A DNA stretch of 64,000 nt. It comes from DASWJZ01 sp963805325. GTDB taxonomy: Bacteria; Pseudomonadota; Alphaproteobacteria; Rhizobiales; Afifellaceae. The stretch lies in NCBI GenBank assembly GCA_963805325.1, contig CAWDTS010000004.1, positions 62,001-126,000 of the forward strand, written 5' to 3'. Positions within the stretch are counted from its first letter, which is position 1. Every line of letters begins with the position of its first letter. The notes under the pieces were generated by a model. The model worked only from the letters and a program-made list of their open reading frames with translations, was not told where the DNA came from and ran no database searches. The position numbers and the translations under genes were made by a program. Positions 51,502-60,310 of this stretch are shown here, piece after piece.

Positions 51502-52458
51502 TCAACCATTCGCCGCCGCGCGCTTTTCCAGCTCTTTCTCAAGCTCCGGAAGCACCTCGAAAAGATCGGCAACGAGGCCGTAATCGGCGACCTGGAAGAT
51601 CGGCGCTTCGGGATCCTTGTTGATGGCGACGATGACCTTGGAGTCCTTCATGCCGGCAAGGTGCTGGATGGCGCCCGATATGCCGCAGGCGATGTAAAGG
51701 TCGGGCGCCACGATCTTGCCGGTCTGGCCGACCTGCCAGTCGTTCGGCGCATAACCGGCGTCGACCGCCGCGCGGCTCGCGCCGACGGCCGCCCCGAGCT
51801 TGTCGGCAACCGGCAGGATCACTTCGAGGAATTTCTCCTTCGACCCGAGCGCGCGCCCGCCGGAGATGATGATCTTCGCAGCGGCAAGCTCCGGCCGCTC
51901 GCTCGTCGCCACGCTCTCCTCGACGAAGGTGGAGAGACCGGGGTCGGCGGCCGCGGCGACGCTTTCGACCGGCGCTTCGGAGCCGCCGGACTCTGCCGCA
52001 GGGAAGTTGGCCGTGCGGACGGTGACGACCTTCTTCGCGTCCTTCGACTTCACGACCTGGATGGCGTTTCCGGCATAGGTCGGCCGGCGGAAGGTGTCGG
52101 GGCCGAGCACCTCGATCGCATCGGAGATCTGCATCACGTCAAGCAGCGCCGCGACGCGCGGCATGACGTTCTTGCCGTTCGTGGTGGCCGGCGCGACGAG
52201 CGCGCCGTAGGGAGCCGCGAGGCTTACGATCAGCGCGGCGAGCGGTTCGGCGAGAGCGTGCTCCAGCGCGTCGCTCTCGGCGAGAAGCACTTTCGACACG
52301 CCGGAGAGCTTCGCTGCCTCCGCGGCGACGCCTGAAGCGCCTTTCCCGGCGACAAGCACGTGCACGTCGCCGCCAAGCTTCGCGGAGGCGGACACGGCCT
52401 TCGCCGTCGCCTCGTTGAGCTTCTGGTTGTCGTGCTCGGCAAGGACAAGCGCGGTCAC
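51502..52458 (-). CDS. etfA: Electron transfer flavoprotein alpha subunit
   Basis: A 318-residue protein with an N-terminal AMP-type domain and a C-terminal FAD domain (GGRALGSKEKFLEVI, GASRAAVDAGYAPNDWQVGQ, YIACGISGAIQHLAGM). It carries electrons from acyl-CoA dehydrogenases to ETF:ubiquinone oxidoreductase. The start overlaps the etfB stop by ATGA, so expression is coupled. Confidence 0.97.
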   Translation of the reverse strand: MTALVLAEHDNQKLNEATAKAVSASAKLGGDVHVLVAGKGASGVAAEAAKLSGVSKVLLAESDALEHALAEPLAALIVSLAAPYGALVAPATTNGKNVMPRVAALLDVMQISDAIEVLGPDTFRRPTYAGNAIQVVKSKDAKKVVTVRTANFPAAESGGSEAPVESVAAAADPGLSTFVEESVATSERPELAAAKIIISGGRALGSKEKFLEVILPVADKLGAAVGASRAAVDAGYAPNDWQVGQTGKIVAPDLYIACGISGAIQHLAGMKDSKVIVAINKDPEAPIFQVADYGLVADLFEVLPELEKELEKRAAANG

Positions 52459-53207
52459 TGGAGCACTCCCGCTTCACTCTTCAGCTTGTCGAGAAGCTCG
52501 GCGACGGACGTGACCTTCACGCCGGCCTGCCGCTTCGGGGGTTCCTTCGTTTCCAGGACCTCGAGACGCGGCGCGGTGTCGACGCCGAAATCGGCGGCGG
52601 TCTTCATGTCGATCGGCTTCTTCTTGGCCTTCATGATGTTCGGCAGCGAGGCGTAGCGCGGCTGGTTCAAGCGAAGATCCGTCGTCACGATCGCCGGCAT
52701 CTTCAGCGTCACCGTCTGCAGGCCGCCATCGACCTCGCGTGTGACGTTCAGCGTGCCGTCGCCAAGCTCGAGCTTCGAGGCGAAGGTGCCCTGCGCCCAG
52801 CCAAGCAGCGCGGCGAGCATCTGGCCCGTCTGGCTGCTGTCGTCGTCGATCGCCTGCTTGCCGAGGATCACAAGACCCGGGCTCTCCGCCTCGACTACGC
52901 CCTTCAGGAGTTTTGCCACGGCAAGCGGCTCGACGATCCCGTCGACCTGAACGAGAATGCCGCGGTCGGCGCCCATGGCAAGCCCGGTGCGGATCGTGTC
53001 CTGCGCCTGCGCCGGGCCGATCGAGACGAGCACGATCTCCTCCGCCTTGCCCGCCTCCTTCAGCCGCAACGCCTCCTCCACCGCGATCTCGTCGAACGGG
53101 TTCATGGCCATCTTCGTATTCGCCAAATCGACGCCGGAGCCGTCGGGTTTCACCCGCGGCTTCACGTTCGCGTCGATTACCCGCTTCACGGGTACGAGCA
53201 CCTTCAT
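52455..53207 (-). CDS. etfB: Electron transfer flavoprotein beta subunit
   Basis: A 250-residue protein with the family segments KRVIDANVKPRVKPDGSGVD, NPFDEIAVEEALRLKEAG and ILGKQAIDDDSSQTGQMLA. It binds AMP and pairs with EtfA. First gene of the etfB-etfA-hbd group, 138 bp downstream of the cobalamin adenosyltransferase gene. Confidence 0.97.
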   Translation of the reverse strand: MKVLVPVKRVIDANVKPRVKPDGSGVDLANTKMAMNPFDEIAVEEALRLKEAGKAEEIVLVSIGPAQAQDTIRTGLAMGADRGILVQVDGIVEPLAVAKLLKGVVEAESPGLVILGKQAIDDDSSQTGQMLAALLGWAQGTFASKLELGDGTLNVTREVDGGLQTVTLKMPAIVTTDLRLNQPRYASLPNIMKAKKKPIDMKTAADFGVDTAPRLEVLETKEPPKRQAGVKVTSVAELLDKLKSEAGVLQ

Positions 53208-53345
53208 GCCGTTTCCTTCGCTGGTTCAGCCGGAGGGACTAGACTCAGCCGCCGGGCCAGGCAAGCCGCGCCGCGGCGCTTCGATGCCGCATTCGGCCCA
53301 CGAAATCCATGCTGCTATCCAGTCGGGGCGCGACGGAGGAGGGGG

Positions 53346-53927
53346 TCACCGGTTCTTACCCGGGACCCAGAGCACGTCGCCCACGCCCTTCATGTTCACG
53401 AAGCGGCTTGCGACGAAGAGGAAGTCGGAGAGGCGGTTCATATAGATCAGTGCCGGCTGGCCGACGCGCTCCGCCTCGTTGCGTTTCAGCGCCACCATGA
53501 GCCGCTCGGCGCGGCGGGAGATGGTGCGGGCGAGATGAAGCGTCGCCGCCGCGCCGCCGCCGCCCGGCAGGACAAAGGAGCGAAGCGGCTGAAGATGGGC
53601 GTTCAAGCTGTCAATGTCGTGCTCGAGCCGCTCGACTTGGGCTGGAACGACGCGGAGCGGCTCGAAATCCTTCGGTTTCCCATCGTCCGGCGTCGCAAGC
53701 TCGGCGCCGAGGTCGAAGAGGTCGTTCTGGATGGCCGCGAGCATCCCGTCGAGCTCGGCGAAATCGGGCGAGAGCTCGGCGCGCGCCATTCCGATCGTGG
53801 CGTTCGTCTCGTCGACCGTGCCGTAGGCCTCGATCCTGAGATCGTCCTTCGGACGCCGCTCGCCGGTGCCGAGCGCGGTTGTGCCGTCGTCGCCGGTCTT
53901 TGTGTAGATCTTGTTCAAAATCACCAT
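53346..53927 (-). CDS. PduO-type cob(I)alamin adenosyltransferase
   Basis: A 193-residue trimeric ATP:corrinoid adenosyltransferase. It has the N-terminal TKTGDDGTTALGTGERRPKD ATP-binding segment, AYGTVDETNATIGMARAEL, and RSFVLPGGGGAAATLHLART with RISRRAER-type continuation, all typical of the MMAB/PduO family. It forms adenosylcobalamin for mutases. The ATG 53927 lacks a strong ribosome site. It lies between the outer-membrane protein gene and etfB, a conserved neighbourhood. Confidence 0.94.
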   Translation of the reverse strand: MVILNKIYTKTGDDGTTALGTGERRPKDDLRIEAYGTVDETNATIGMARAELSPDFAELDGMLAAIQNDLFDLGAELATPDDGKPKDFEPLRVVPAQVERLEHDIDSLNAHLQPLRSFVLPGGGGAAATLHLARTISRRAERLMVALKRNEAERVGQPALIYMNRLSDFLFVASRFVNMKGVGDVLWVPGKNR

Positions 53928-53988
53928 GCGGGCGAGCTTACCGGCCGCCCGCGGCGGCGTCACGCAGGACGACGGGCTTCAGGCGATC

Positions 53989-54582
53989 TCAGAACCGGTA
54001 GCCGGCATAAATGCCGGCGTGGGTGATGCCGCTGTTGCCGGTCTTGCCGTCCTTGCAAAGGTGGGCGTGCGAGGAATGGTCGGCGGAAGCGATAAGCCGC
54101 CAGTGCTCGCCGAGGTCCATGCCGACGCCAAGTCTCTCGTGAAAGAGCCAGTGGCAGCCGAGGTCGAGGCCGTCGCCGGGGCTTTCGAGCGGGCCGTCGT
54201 GGTAGGTGCCGCCGAAGCTCGCCTCGAGGAAGAACGGATCGTAGACCGGGAAGTGCCAGGTGAGCCCGCCATAAACCTGGCTGACGCCGTCGTTCGCGGT
54301 GGCGAGGTTGCCGCCGACGAAGATGCGCGGCCGGAGCAGCGTGTTGGCCAGGTAGTTCTGGCGCGGCTGCCCGAAGGCCTTGAAATAGAGCTGGCCGCTC
54401 AGGATCACGCCAGAATGATCGTTGGGCTGGACGGAGAAGACCGTTCCCACCCGCACTTCATCGAAGATTCCCGCAAGACCGCTGTTTCCGCCGGATCCGG
54501 AATAGCTCTGCGCAAGTGCCGGCGAGCCTGCGAGAAGAACCGCGAAGAGCGCCCCGAATGCCCAACCCAAAATGCCACGCAT
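53989..54582 (-). CDS. Outer-membrane acyloxyacyl hydrolase (PagL-like)
   Basis: A 197-residue secreted beta-barrel protein. A signal peptide (ILGWAFGALFAVLLAGSPALA, cleavage after ALA) is followed by alternating strands, e.g. QVYGGLTWHFPVYDPFFLEA, and the ending ITHAGIYAGYRF with the terminal aromatic residue of outer-membrane barrels. The segment ASADHSSHAHLCKD has the H-x-S pair of the lipid A 3-O-deacylase active site, although the canonical Asn after it is replaced. Expected role is trimming of lipid A. Function is by family similarity. Confidence 0.8.
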   Translation of the reverse strand: MRGILGWAFGALFAVLLAGSPALAQSYSGSGGNSGLAGIFDEVRVGTVFSVQPNDHSGVILSGQLYFKAFGQPRQNYLANTLLRPRIFVGGNLATANDGVSQVYGGLTWHFPVYDPFFLEASFGGTYHDGPLESPGDGLDLGCHWLFHERLGVGMDLGEHWRLIASADHSSHAHLCKDGKTGNSGITHAGIYAGYRF

Positions 54583-54738
54583 ACCGCCCGCCCCCCTGAG
54601 CCGCTCCGGTAAGCCCGGAACGTCGCTCCTTAAGGCAATGCTAACGGATCGAGGTCGCACGAGGAGGGGGCTTTGGGCGATCTTCCGCCCGCTGTGACAT
54701 CGGAGCAACGCTCAGAGCGCGCTACGCGACACCCCGTT

Positions 54739-54930
54739 CTAGCGCCCGGTCAGCCACAGCGCCGCCATGGCCACCACAATGGCGGCGAACTGGGCAACGA
54801 CGCGGGCGCGCATCAGGTTCTGCGACCGATTGGGGGAGCCGCCGCGCATCATATTCCAGAGCCCGGCGAGCAGGATGGCCAGCACGACGACAAGCGCGAC
54901 CAACACGATATAATTGACGGGCGTATGCAT
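54739..54930 (-). CDS. HIG1-domain twin-transmembrane protein
   Basis: A 63-residue membrane protein with two helices, YIVLVALVVVLAILLAGLW and ARVVAQFAAIVVAMAALWL, joined by the polar loop MMRGGSPNRSQNLMR. This matches the HIG1 (hypoxia-induced) hairpin that is associated with cytochrome oxidase supercomplexes in mitochondria and alphaproteobacteria. It lies upstream of the PagL-like and adenosyltransferase genes on the same strand. Confidence 0.85.
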   Translation of the reverse strand: MHTPVNYIVLVALVVVLAILLAGLWNMMRGGSPNRSQNLMRARVVAQFAAIVVAMAALWLTGR

Positions 54931-54997
54931 CACGACATTCCGGTTGCGGGCAAAAGCGACCCGACAATCTGTGGGCCAACGCGGGTGCCGGGCATTC

Positions 54998-55831
54998 CTA
55001 TCCCTTGTTCGTCGTCCAGGCCAGGAAAGCGTGGAGCTGCCGCTTCGTGGCAATCCGCCGCAGCAGGCTCATCGCGCGCGTAGGATGAGTCACGAAGTAT
55101 TGCGGGCGCGGGTTGCGGGATTCGCAGGCGTGGGTGAGCGCCTTCAGCACCGCCTCCGGCCCGAGTTCGCCGAAAGTGTTGCCGCCCTTTTCCATCGATG
55201 CGAGGCGCTTGCGATAGTACGCGGCGTGTACGGAGCCCTCAATGTCGATGTTTTTCCGCGCATGGGGAAGCGCATTCAGCGCGAATTTCGTACGGATCGG
55301 GCCGGGCTCGATGGCGGAGACATGGATGCCCGATCCGGCAAGCTCGATGCGGAGCGCGTCCGAATAGGCCTCGACCGCGAACTTCGTCGCGACGTAGGAG
55401 CCGCGAAAGCCCATGGCGATCAGCCCGAGCACCGACGAGCACATGACGATCCGCCCATACCGCTCACGGCGCATCGCCGGGATGACGCGCCGCGTCAGAT
55501 CGTGCCAGCCGAAGAAGTTCGCCTCGAATTGAGCGCGCAGCGCGTCGGTCGGAACGTCTTCCATCGCGCCGGGCTGGGCATGGCCGCCGTTGTTGAAGAG
55601 TGCGTCGAGCCTGCCGCCGGTCGCAGCAAACACGCGCTCGACCGCCGCCTCGATCGAATTCGGCTCCCTATAGTCGAGATAGATCGCCTCGAGTCCGGCG
55701 GCGGCGAGCGCTTCTATGTCGGCGGGCTTTCGGGCGGTGGCGAAGACGCGCCAGCTGCGCGCCTTCATCCCGTGCGCCGCGCATTGGCCGATGCCGCTCG
55801 AGCAGCCGGTGATGAGGATCGTTCTTGGCAC
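54998..55831 (-). CDS. SDR-family oxidoreductase
   Basis: A 277-residue short-chain dehydrogenase from GTG 55831. Motifs: TILITGCSSGIGQCAAHGM, FNNGGHAQPGAMEDVP (NNAG variant NNGG), the catalytic serine in VMCSSVLGLIA and Tyr/Lys in SYVATKFAVEAYSDAL. The tail HPTRAMSLLRRIATKRQLHA is basic. Resemblance is to the classical 'SDR with C-terminal extension' reductases acting on steroid-like or aromatic alcohols. Substrate unknown; divergent from the AEC transporter gene. Confidence 0.9.
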   Translation of the reverse strand: MPRTILITGCSSGIGQCAAHGMKARSWRVFATARKPADIEALAAAGLEAIYLDYREPNSIEAAVERVFAATGGRLDALFNNGGHAQPGAMEDVPTDALRAQFEANFFGWHDLTRRVIPAMRRERYGRIVMCSSVLGLIAMGFRGSYVATKFAVEAYSDALRIELAGSGIHVSAIEPGPIRTKFALNALPHARKNIDIEGSVHAAYYRKRLASMEKGGNTFGELGPEAVLKALTHACESRNPRPQYFVTHPTRAMSLLRRIATKRQLHAFLAWTTNKG

Positions 55832-55945
55832 GTCGCCCCGTGATCGCGAGCCGTGAGCGCGGCTTCCGCCGCGCGGACCTCTATGGCAGAACGGCGGCAA
55901 CCGGAAGCCGCCCGCGGACACTTCGCGCCGAAACGGAAGGACGAT

Positions 55946-56905
55946 TTGTCCGAGACATTCTCAATCGTCGTCTCGATCTTCGGTCTGATCGGGCTGGGTT
56001 ACCTCGTCGCGTGGAGCGGGCTCCTGTCGGCTGCCGTCGGCGAGAAGCTTCTCGACTTCGTGTTTACGCTGGCGATTCCGCTCCTGATCTTCGACACGCT
56101 CGCCACGGCGGACCTGCACGGCGTCTCGCCGTGGCGCATCTGGGGAGCCTATTTCGCGGTCTTCGCAATCATCTGGGCCGTCTCTGATCTTATGGTCCGA
56201 CGCCTCTTCGGTCGCGACGCTCGGGCGGGGATCGTGGCGGGCGGCTCGGCCGCCTATTCGAACGGCGTGCTGATCGGCGTACCGCTGATGCAGGCCGCGC
56301 TCGGCGACGGCGGGACGGTCTTCCTGATCATTATCATCGCCATCCACCTGCCTCTGTTGATGCTGATCAGTGTGGTCCTCAACGAATGGGTGCTCGTCGC
56401 GGCGGATAAGGGGGCCGACGCAGTCTCACGCCGCGAGAGCCTTCTGCGTCTTCTCGGGACGCTCGTGCGGCATCCGATCCTGATCGGGATCGTGCTTGGA
56501 CTCCTGTGGCGCCTGACGGGGCTCGCCATTCCCGAGGTCGCCGCGAAGGTCATCGAGCCGCTGGCCAAGTCGGCCGGCCCGCTCGCGCTCTTCGCATCGG
56601 GGATGGCGCTCGTCAGCTATGGCATCGCGCGTCAGGTCAAGCCGGCGATTGCGATCTCGGCCCTGAAACTGTTCCTGATGCCGGCGCTGGTCTTTGTCGC
56701 CTCGCGCGCCATCGGGCTATCGCCGATCGGCGTCGCGGCGCTGACGCTTACCGCCTCGTGTCCGACCGGCGTCAACGTCTTTCTGATCGCAAGCCGTCTC
56801 GGTACGGGGCAGGCGCTCGCATCGAACACGCTGCTGATCTCGACGGCGGCGGGCGTCGTTACGGTGACGCTGTGGCTGAGCGTCGTGCAGGCGACGCTGC
56901 AGTAG
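55946..56905 (+). CDS. AEC-family (auxin efflux carrier-type) transporter
   Basis: A 319-residue membrane protein with ten hydrophobic segments. TTG 55946 was preferred because GGAAGGA precedes it at proper spacing; an upstream ATG at 55853 would add a non-hydrophobic 31 residues. Family features are FGLIGLGYLVAWSGLL, IVAGGSAAYSNGVLIGVPLM and the C-terminal half-repeat GLLWRLTGLAIPEV with LTASCPTGVNVFLIAS. Such carriers export malonate, auxin-like or other organic acids. It overlaps the end of the HxlR gene by 47 bp tail to tail. Confidence 0.92.
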   Translation: MSETFSIVVSIFGLIGLGYLVAWSGLLSAAVGEKLLDFVFTLAIPLLIFDTLATADLHGVSPWRIWGAYFAVFAIIWAVSDLMVRRLFGRDARAGIVAGGSAAYSNGVLIGVPLMQAALGDGGTVFLIIIIAIHLPLLMLISVVLNEWVLVAADKGADAVSRRESLLRLLGTLVRHPILIGIVLGLLWRLTGLAIPEVAAKVIEPLAKSAGPLALFASGMALVSYGIARQVKPAIAISALKLFLMPALVFVASRAIGLSPIGVAALTLTASCPTGVNVFLIASRLGTGQALASNTLLISTAAGVVTVTLWLSVVQATLQ

Positions 56906-57308
56906 ACTCGGATGCAGACCGGTCTGTTTTCGCGGCTTGCTTCGCAAGTTTCGCGTCGAACGTGGTGCGCGCCTTCGCAACGGCGGGGCGGTTCGACTTG
57001 GCCCATTCGGCGAGCGCGCCGAGCGGACCCTTCAGCGTGCGACCGAGCTCGGTCAGTTCGTATTCGACGCGCGGCGGAATCGTCGGATAGACGGTGCGGG
57101 TCACTAGGCCGTCGCGCTCAAGCCCGCGCAGCGTCAGCGTCAGCATGCGCTGCGAGATGCCGTCGGTGGCGCGGCGGAGCGCGTTGAAGCGCATAGGCCC
57201 GCCGCAGAGAAGCCCGACCACCAGCACAGTCCACTTGTCGCCGACCCGAGCCAGAAGGTCGTTCAGCGCGCAGCAGGCCTCAGGATCATGCGTGTGACCA
57301 GGGCTCAA
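56859..57308 (-). CDS. HxlR-family transcriptional regulator
   Basis: A 149-residue winged-helix regulator. Core features are CCALNDLLARVGDKWTVLVV at the N-terminus with its cysteine pair, then FNALRRATDGISQRMLTLTL and RGLERDGLVTRTVYPTIPPR, the HxlR/YodB layout; the cysteines in this family sense quinones or aldehydes. The basic Ser/Ala tail after residue 115 overlaps the AEC transporter gene. It is divergent from azoR, sharing a palindrome, so azoR is the likely target. Confidence 0.92.
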   Translation of the reverse strand: MSPGHTHDPEACCALNDLLARVGDKWTVLVVGLLCGGPMRFNALRRATDGISQRMLTLTLRGLERDGLVTRTVYPTIPPRVEYELTELGRTLKGPLGALAEWAKSNRPAVAKARTTFDAKLAKQAAKTDRSASESTAASPARRSATASP

Positions 57309-57356
57309 AAAAGTGCCTCCTTGCGGGCTCTCTCCGCAGTATTCAAATTAGCGTCG

Positions 57357-57371
57357 GTTACAAAACGTAAC
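57357..57371. promoter_or_regulatory. Palindrome between hxlR-type gene and azoR (candidate operator)
   Basis: GTTAC and GTAAC flank AAAAC as a 15-bp inverted repeat in the 149-bp divergent region. The sequence resembles the GTTAC-N5-GTAAC sites used by HxlR-type regulators of azoreductase and quinone reductase genes. Confidence 0.6.
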
Positions 57372-57457
57372 TGCTTGCCGATGTCCAACAAGATGGGTCA
57401 GGCGGCCGGCCGATGCAACGGGAACCTCGTTTCCTCCCAAGATTCCAGGATCTTAGC

Positions 57458-58081
57458 ATGAGCAATATTCTTCTCGTGACCTCCAGCCCACGCGGCGACG
57501 CCTCCTATTCAACCAAGGTGGCCAAGGCGCTGGTCGAAAAGCTGAAAGGCGAAAACCCCGGCGCGACCGTGGTCGTCCGCGACCTCGGCGCCGAGCCGCT
57601 TCCCCATATCGGCGAAGACTTCATCGCCGGAATGTTCGCGCCAGAGGAAAACCGCAGTGCGTCGCAGCGCGCCGAAATCGAGCGCTCTGACCAACTGGTC
57701 GACGAGCTTCTCGCTGCCGACATCGTGGTGATTGCCTCTGCGATGATCAACTTCGCGCCGACCTCGACGCTGAAAAGCTGGATCGACCATGTGGCGCGGT
57801 CGGGGCGCACGTTCAGCTACGGCGCCGACGGCGTGCCGCAGGGCCTCGCCACCGGCAAGAAGGTCTATCTCGTCGAATCGCGCGGCGGCGTCTACGCCGA
57901 GGCACCGATGCGCGCCATCGACTTCCAGGAGCCGTATCTGCGGCACATGCTCTCCTTTATGGGCATGACCGATGTCGAGGTGGTCGCGGTCGAAGGCACG
58001 ATCTTCGGCGCCGAGGCGGCGCAGAAGTCGGTCGACGCGGCGTTCGGCAAGCTCGGCCTAGTCCTCGCCGAAGCGGCCTGA
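57458..58081 (+). CDS. azoR: FMN-dependent NADH-azoreductase
   Basis: A 207-residue flavodoxin-like quinone/azo reductase. The FMN phosphate loop is TSSPRGDASYSTKVAKALVE, with NFAPTSTLKSWIDHVARSG and ESRGGVYAEAPMRAIDFQE in the later part. It reduces quinones and azo dyes by two electrons, protecting from thiol stress. It is divergent from an HxlR-type regulator, a combination known for quinone-responsive control. The start ATG follows no strong ribosome site but matches homologues in length. Confidence 0.94.
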   Translation: MSNILLVTSSPRGDASYSTKVAKALVEKLKGENPGATVVVRDLGAEPLPHIGEDFIAGMFAPEENRSASQRAEIERSDQLVDELLAADIVVIASAMINFAPTSTLKSWIDHVARSGRTFSYGADGVPQGLATGKKVYLVESRGGVYAEAPMRAIDFQEPYLRHMLSFMGMTDVEVVAVEGTIFGAEAAQKSVDAAFGKLGLVLAEAA

Positions 58082-58091
58082 CGCTATCGGC

Positions 58092-58982
58092 TCACGACGG
58101 GTCGTGGACGGAAAGCCCGGCGATCAGCATCGCCGGGCTTTCGCCCGCATCGCGTCGGGCGCGGATCGTCTCCGACCCGCGCGACTTCGAGAGCTTCGCG
58201 CCGCTCTCGTCGAGAATCAGGCGGTGATGAAAGTAGCGCGGCGCGGGAAAGCCGAGCAGCGTCTGCAGCAGCCGATGCACGGAGGTGGAAGCGGCGAGGT
58301 CGCTGCCGCGCACGATGTCGGTGATGCCCTGATACGCATCGTCGACGACGACAGTGAGGTGATAGCTCCCCGGCACTTCCTTGCGCGCCAGCACCACGTC
58401 GCCCCAGGCGGCGAGATCGACATCGCGTTGTGCCGCCGTCGATCCGCCGGGTCGGTCGGCTTCCTGCCAGGTCAGGTGTGGGACGCCGGCAAGCGCGCGC
58501 GTCATGTCGAGACGGAGCGCATAAGGCGCGCCGCCGGCCATCGTCTGGCGCCGCCGCGCCCCGGACCAGTCGCGCTCCGGTCCCGGATAAAATGGTGCGC
58601 CATCGGGATCGCGCGGCCATGACGGTCCGGCTGCGGCGACCTTCGCCGCGATCTCGGCGCGGCTCATGAAGGCCGGATAGAGAAGCTCCAGCGCATCGAG
58701 TGCCGCGATCGCCTCTGCATAGGCGTCGAAGCGGTCGCGCTGGCGAATCACCGGCTCCTCCCACGTCAATCCGAGCCAGGCGAGGTCCTCGAAGATCGCC
58801 GCCTCGAATTCCGGACGGGCGCGCGTCAGGTCGTAGTCCTCGATGCGAAGCAGAAACCGCCCGCCGGTCGCGGCTGCGGCGCCCGCATTCAGAAGCGCGG
58901 AGAGAGCGTGGCCGCGATGCAGGTAGCCGTTCGGCGTCGGCGCGAAGCGGAAGACGCGCGGCGTTCCGTCCGGTTCCGGCAT
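58092..58982 (-). CDS. gluQ: Glutamyl-Q tRNA(Asp) synthetase
   Basis: A 296-residue class I synthetase fragment that charges queuosine of tRNA(Asp) with glutamate and lacks an anticodon-binding domain. The HIGH-type motif is APTPNGYLHRGHALSALLN, and the KMSKS-type motif is ESGAKLSKSRGSE. The zinc-binding cysteines of the E. coli enzyme are absent (LYPAFMSRAEI instead), as in related alphaproteobacterial forms. ATG 58982 lies 49 bp from the divergent amidase start. Confidence 0.92.
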   Translation of the reverse strand: MPEPDGTPRVFRFAPTPNGYLHRGHALSALLNAGAAAATGGRFLLRIEDYDLTRARPEFEAAIFEDLAWLGLTWEEPVIRQRDRFDAYAEAIAALDALELLYPAFMSRAEIAAKVAAAGPSWPRDPDGAPFYPGPERDWSGARRRQTMAGGAPYALRLDMTRALAGVPHLTWQEADRPGGSTAAQRDVDLAAWGDVVLARKEVPGSYHLTVVVDDAYQGITDIVRGSDLAASTSVHRLLQTLLGFPAPRYFHHRLILDESGAKLSKSRGSETIRARRDAGESPAMLIAGLSVHDPS

Positions 58983-59031
58983 GTTGCGCTTCGCCTCCGC
59001 CGATGCGCCAATAGGCGCCAAGGAGGACCGA

Positions 59032-60216
59032 ATGATCATTCGCAAGGACGAGGTCAACGCGTTCCTCGACTATGGCGAGGTCGAGGTGCAATCGGCGGCG
59101 GAAGGGCCGCTCGAGGATCTGACCTTTGCCGTCAAGGACATATTCGACGTTGCCGGCTATCCGACCGGCGGCGGCAGCCCGATCATGGCCGCCGAAAGCC
59201 CGGTGCACAAAACGAGCGCGCCGATCGTCCAGAAGATGCTCGACGCGGGCGCGCGCTTCGTCGGAAAGACGCAGACCGACGAGCTGACCTTTTCCATGAA
59301 CGGGCAGAACAAGCATTTCCCCGAGCCGATCAACGTGCGCGCTGAAGATCGCATCACCGGCGGCTCGTCGTCAGGCTCCGCTGCCGCCGTTGCGGCGCAT
59401 CTTTGCGATTTCGCGATCGGCTCCGACACCGGCGGTTCCGTCCGCGCGCCGGCAAGCTACTGCGGCCTGTGGGGTATTCGCCCGACCCACGGGCGCGTCG
59501 ACAATTCGCGCGGCATGCCGCTTGCGCCGTCCTTCGACACGGTCGGCTACTTCACCGACGACGCGGAGATGTTCGGGCGCGTTGCCCCGGTCTTCCTCGG
59601 CGAGGACGAACAGACCTTTTCGCTGACGCGGCCGATGCGGGCGGAAGATGCTTTCGTGCAGCTCCTCTCCGACCGTGAGGCCGATGCACTCGAAGAGGCG
59701 GAAGGGCAAGCGGTCGACCTTCTCGGCGATGCCATGACAGCCACTGTCGCGCCGGAGGGACTCGATCATTGGTACTGGACCTTCCGCCGCCTGCAGGCCG
59801 CGGAAGCATGGAAGGCGCACGGCAAGTGGATCGAAGAGCACGATCCCGACATGACGCCGGGGATTCGCGAGCGCTTCGAGTTCGGCAAGACGCTTGATCC
59901 AGCAGAGCTGCACGAAGCCCAGAAAAATCGCCGGGCGCAGCGCGCGCGCATGAAGGAGCTCCTCGGCGACGACGGCGTGCTAATGCTGCCGACCGTGCCG
60001 TCAATCGCGCCGAAGCGCGATCTCGCAGGCGACGAGCTGCAGGCCTACCGCGAGCGGGCGCTGTCGATTCTTTGCATCGCCGGACTCTCCGGCCTGCCGC
60101 AGATCTCGATGCCGCTCGCGGATCTCGATGGCTGCCCGCTGGGACTTTCCCTGATCGGCCCAAGCGGCTCTGACCGCGCGCTTTTGACGCTGGCTCTATC
60201 CATCGCGAAGGCCTGA
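59032..60216 (+). CDS. Amidase-signature family protein (AMI1-like)
   Basis: A 394-residue amidase. The catalytic lysine is in LTFAVKDIFDVAGYPTG, the Ser-Ser pair in RITGGSSSGSAAAVAAHLCD and AIGSDTGGSVRAPASYCG, and the C-terminal part is short, as in plant AMI1-type indole-3-acetamide hydrolases (FDTVGYFTDDAEM has a near counterpart there). AGGAGG precedes ATG 59032. The real substrate is unknown; small amides are likely. It is divergent from gluQ. Confidence 0.92.
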   Translation: MIIRKDEVNAFLDYGEVEVQSAAEGPLEDLTFAVKDIFDVAGYPTGGGSPIMAAESPVHKTSAPIVQKMLDAGARFVGKTQTDELTFSMNGQNKHFPEPINVRAEDRITGGSSSGSAAAVAAHLCDFAIGSDTGGSVRAPASYCGLWGIRPTHGRVDNSRGMPLAPSFDTVGYFTDDAEMFGRVAPVFLGEDEQTFSLTRPMRAEDAFVQLLSDREADALEEAEGQAVDLLGDAMTATVAPEGLDHWYWTFRRLQAAEAWKAHGKWIEEHDPDMTPGIRERFEFGKTLDPAELHEAQKNRRAQRARMKELLGDDGVLMLPTVPSIAPKRDLAGDELQAYRERALSILCIAGLSGLPQISMPLADLDGCPLGLSLIGPSGSDRALLTLALSIAKA

Positions 60217-60310
60217 TCGGCCTTCCCCGAGCCGGCACCTAACGAAAGATTCAATTGGGGCCGGCGGCGGAAAAGGGAAACTATGGCCCAACTTTCACGC
60301 TGGGCCACCC

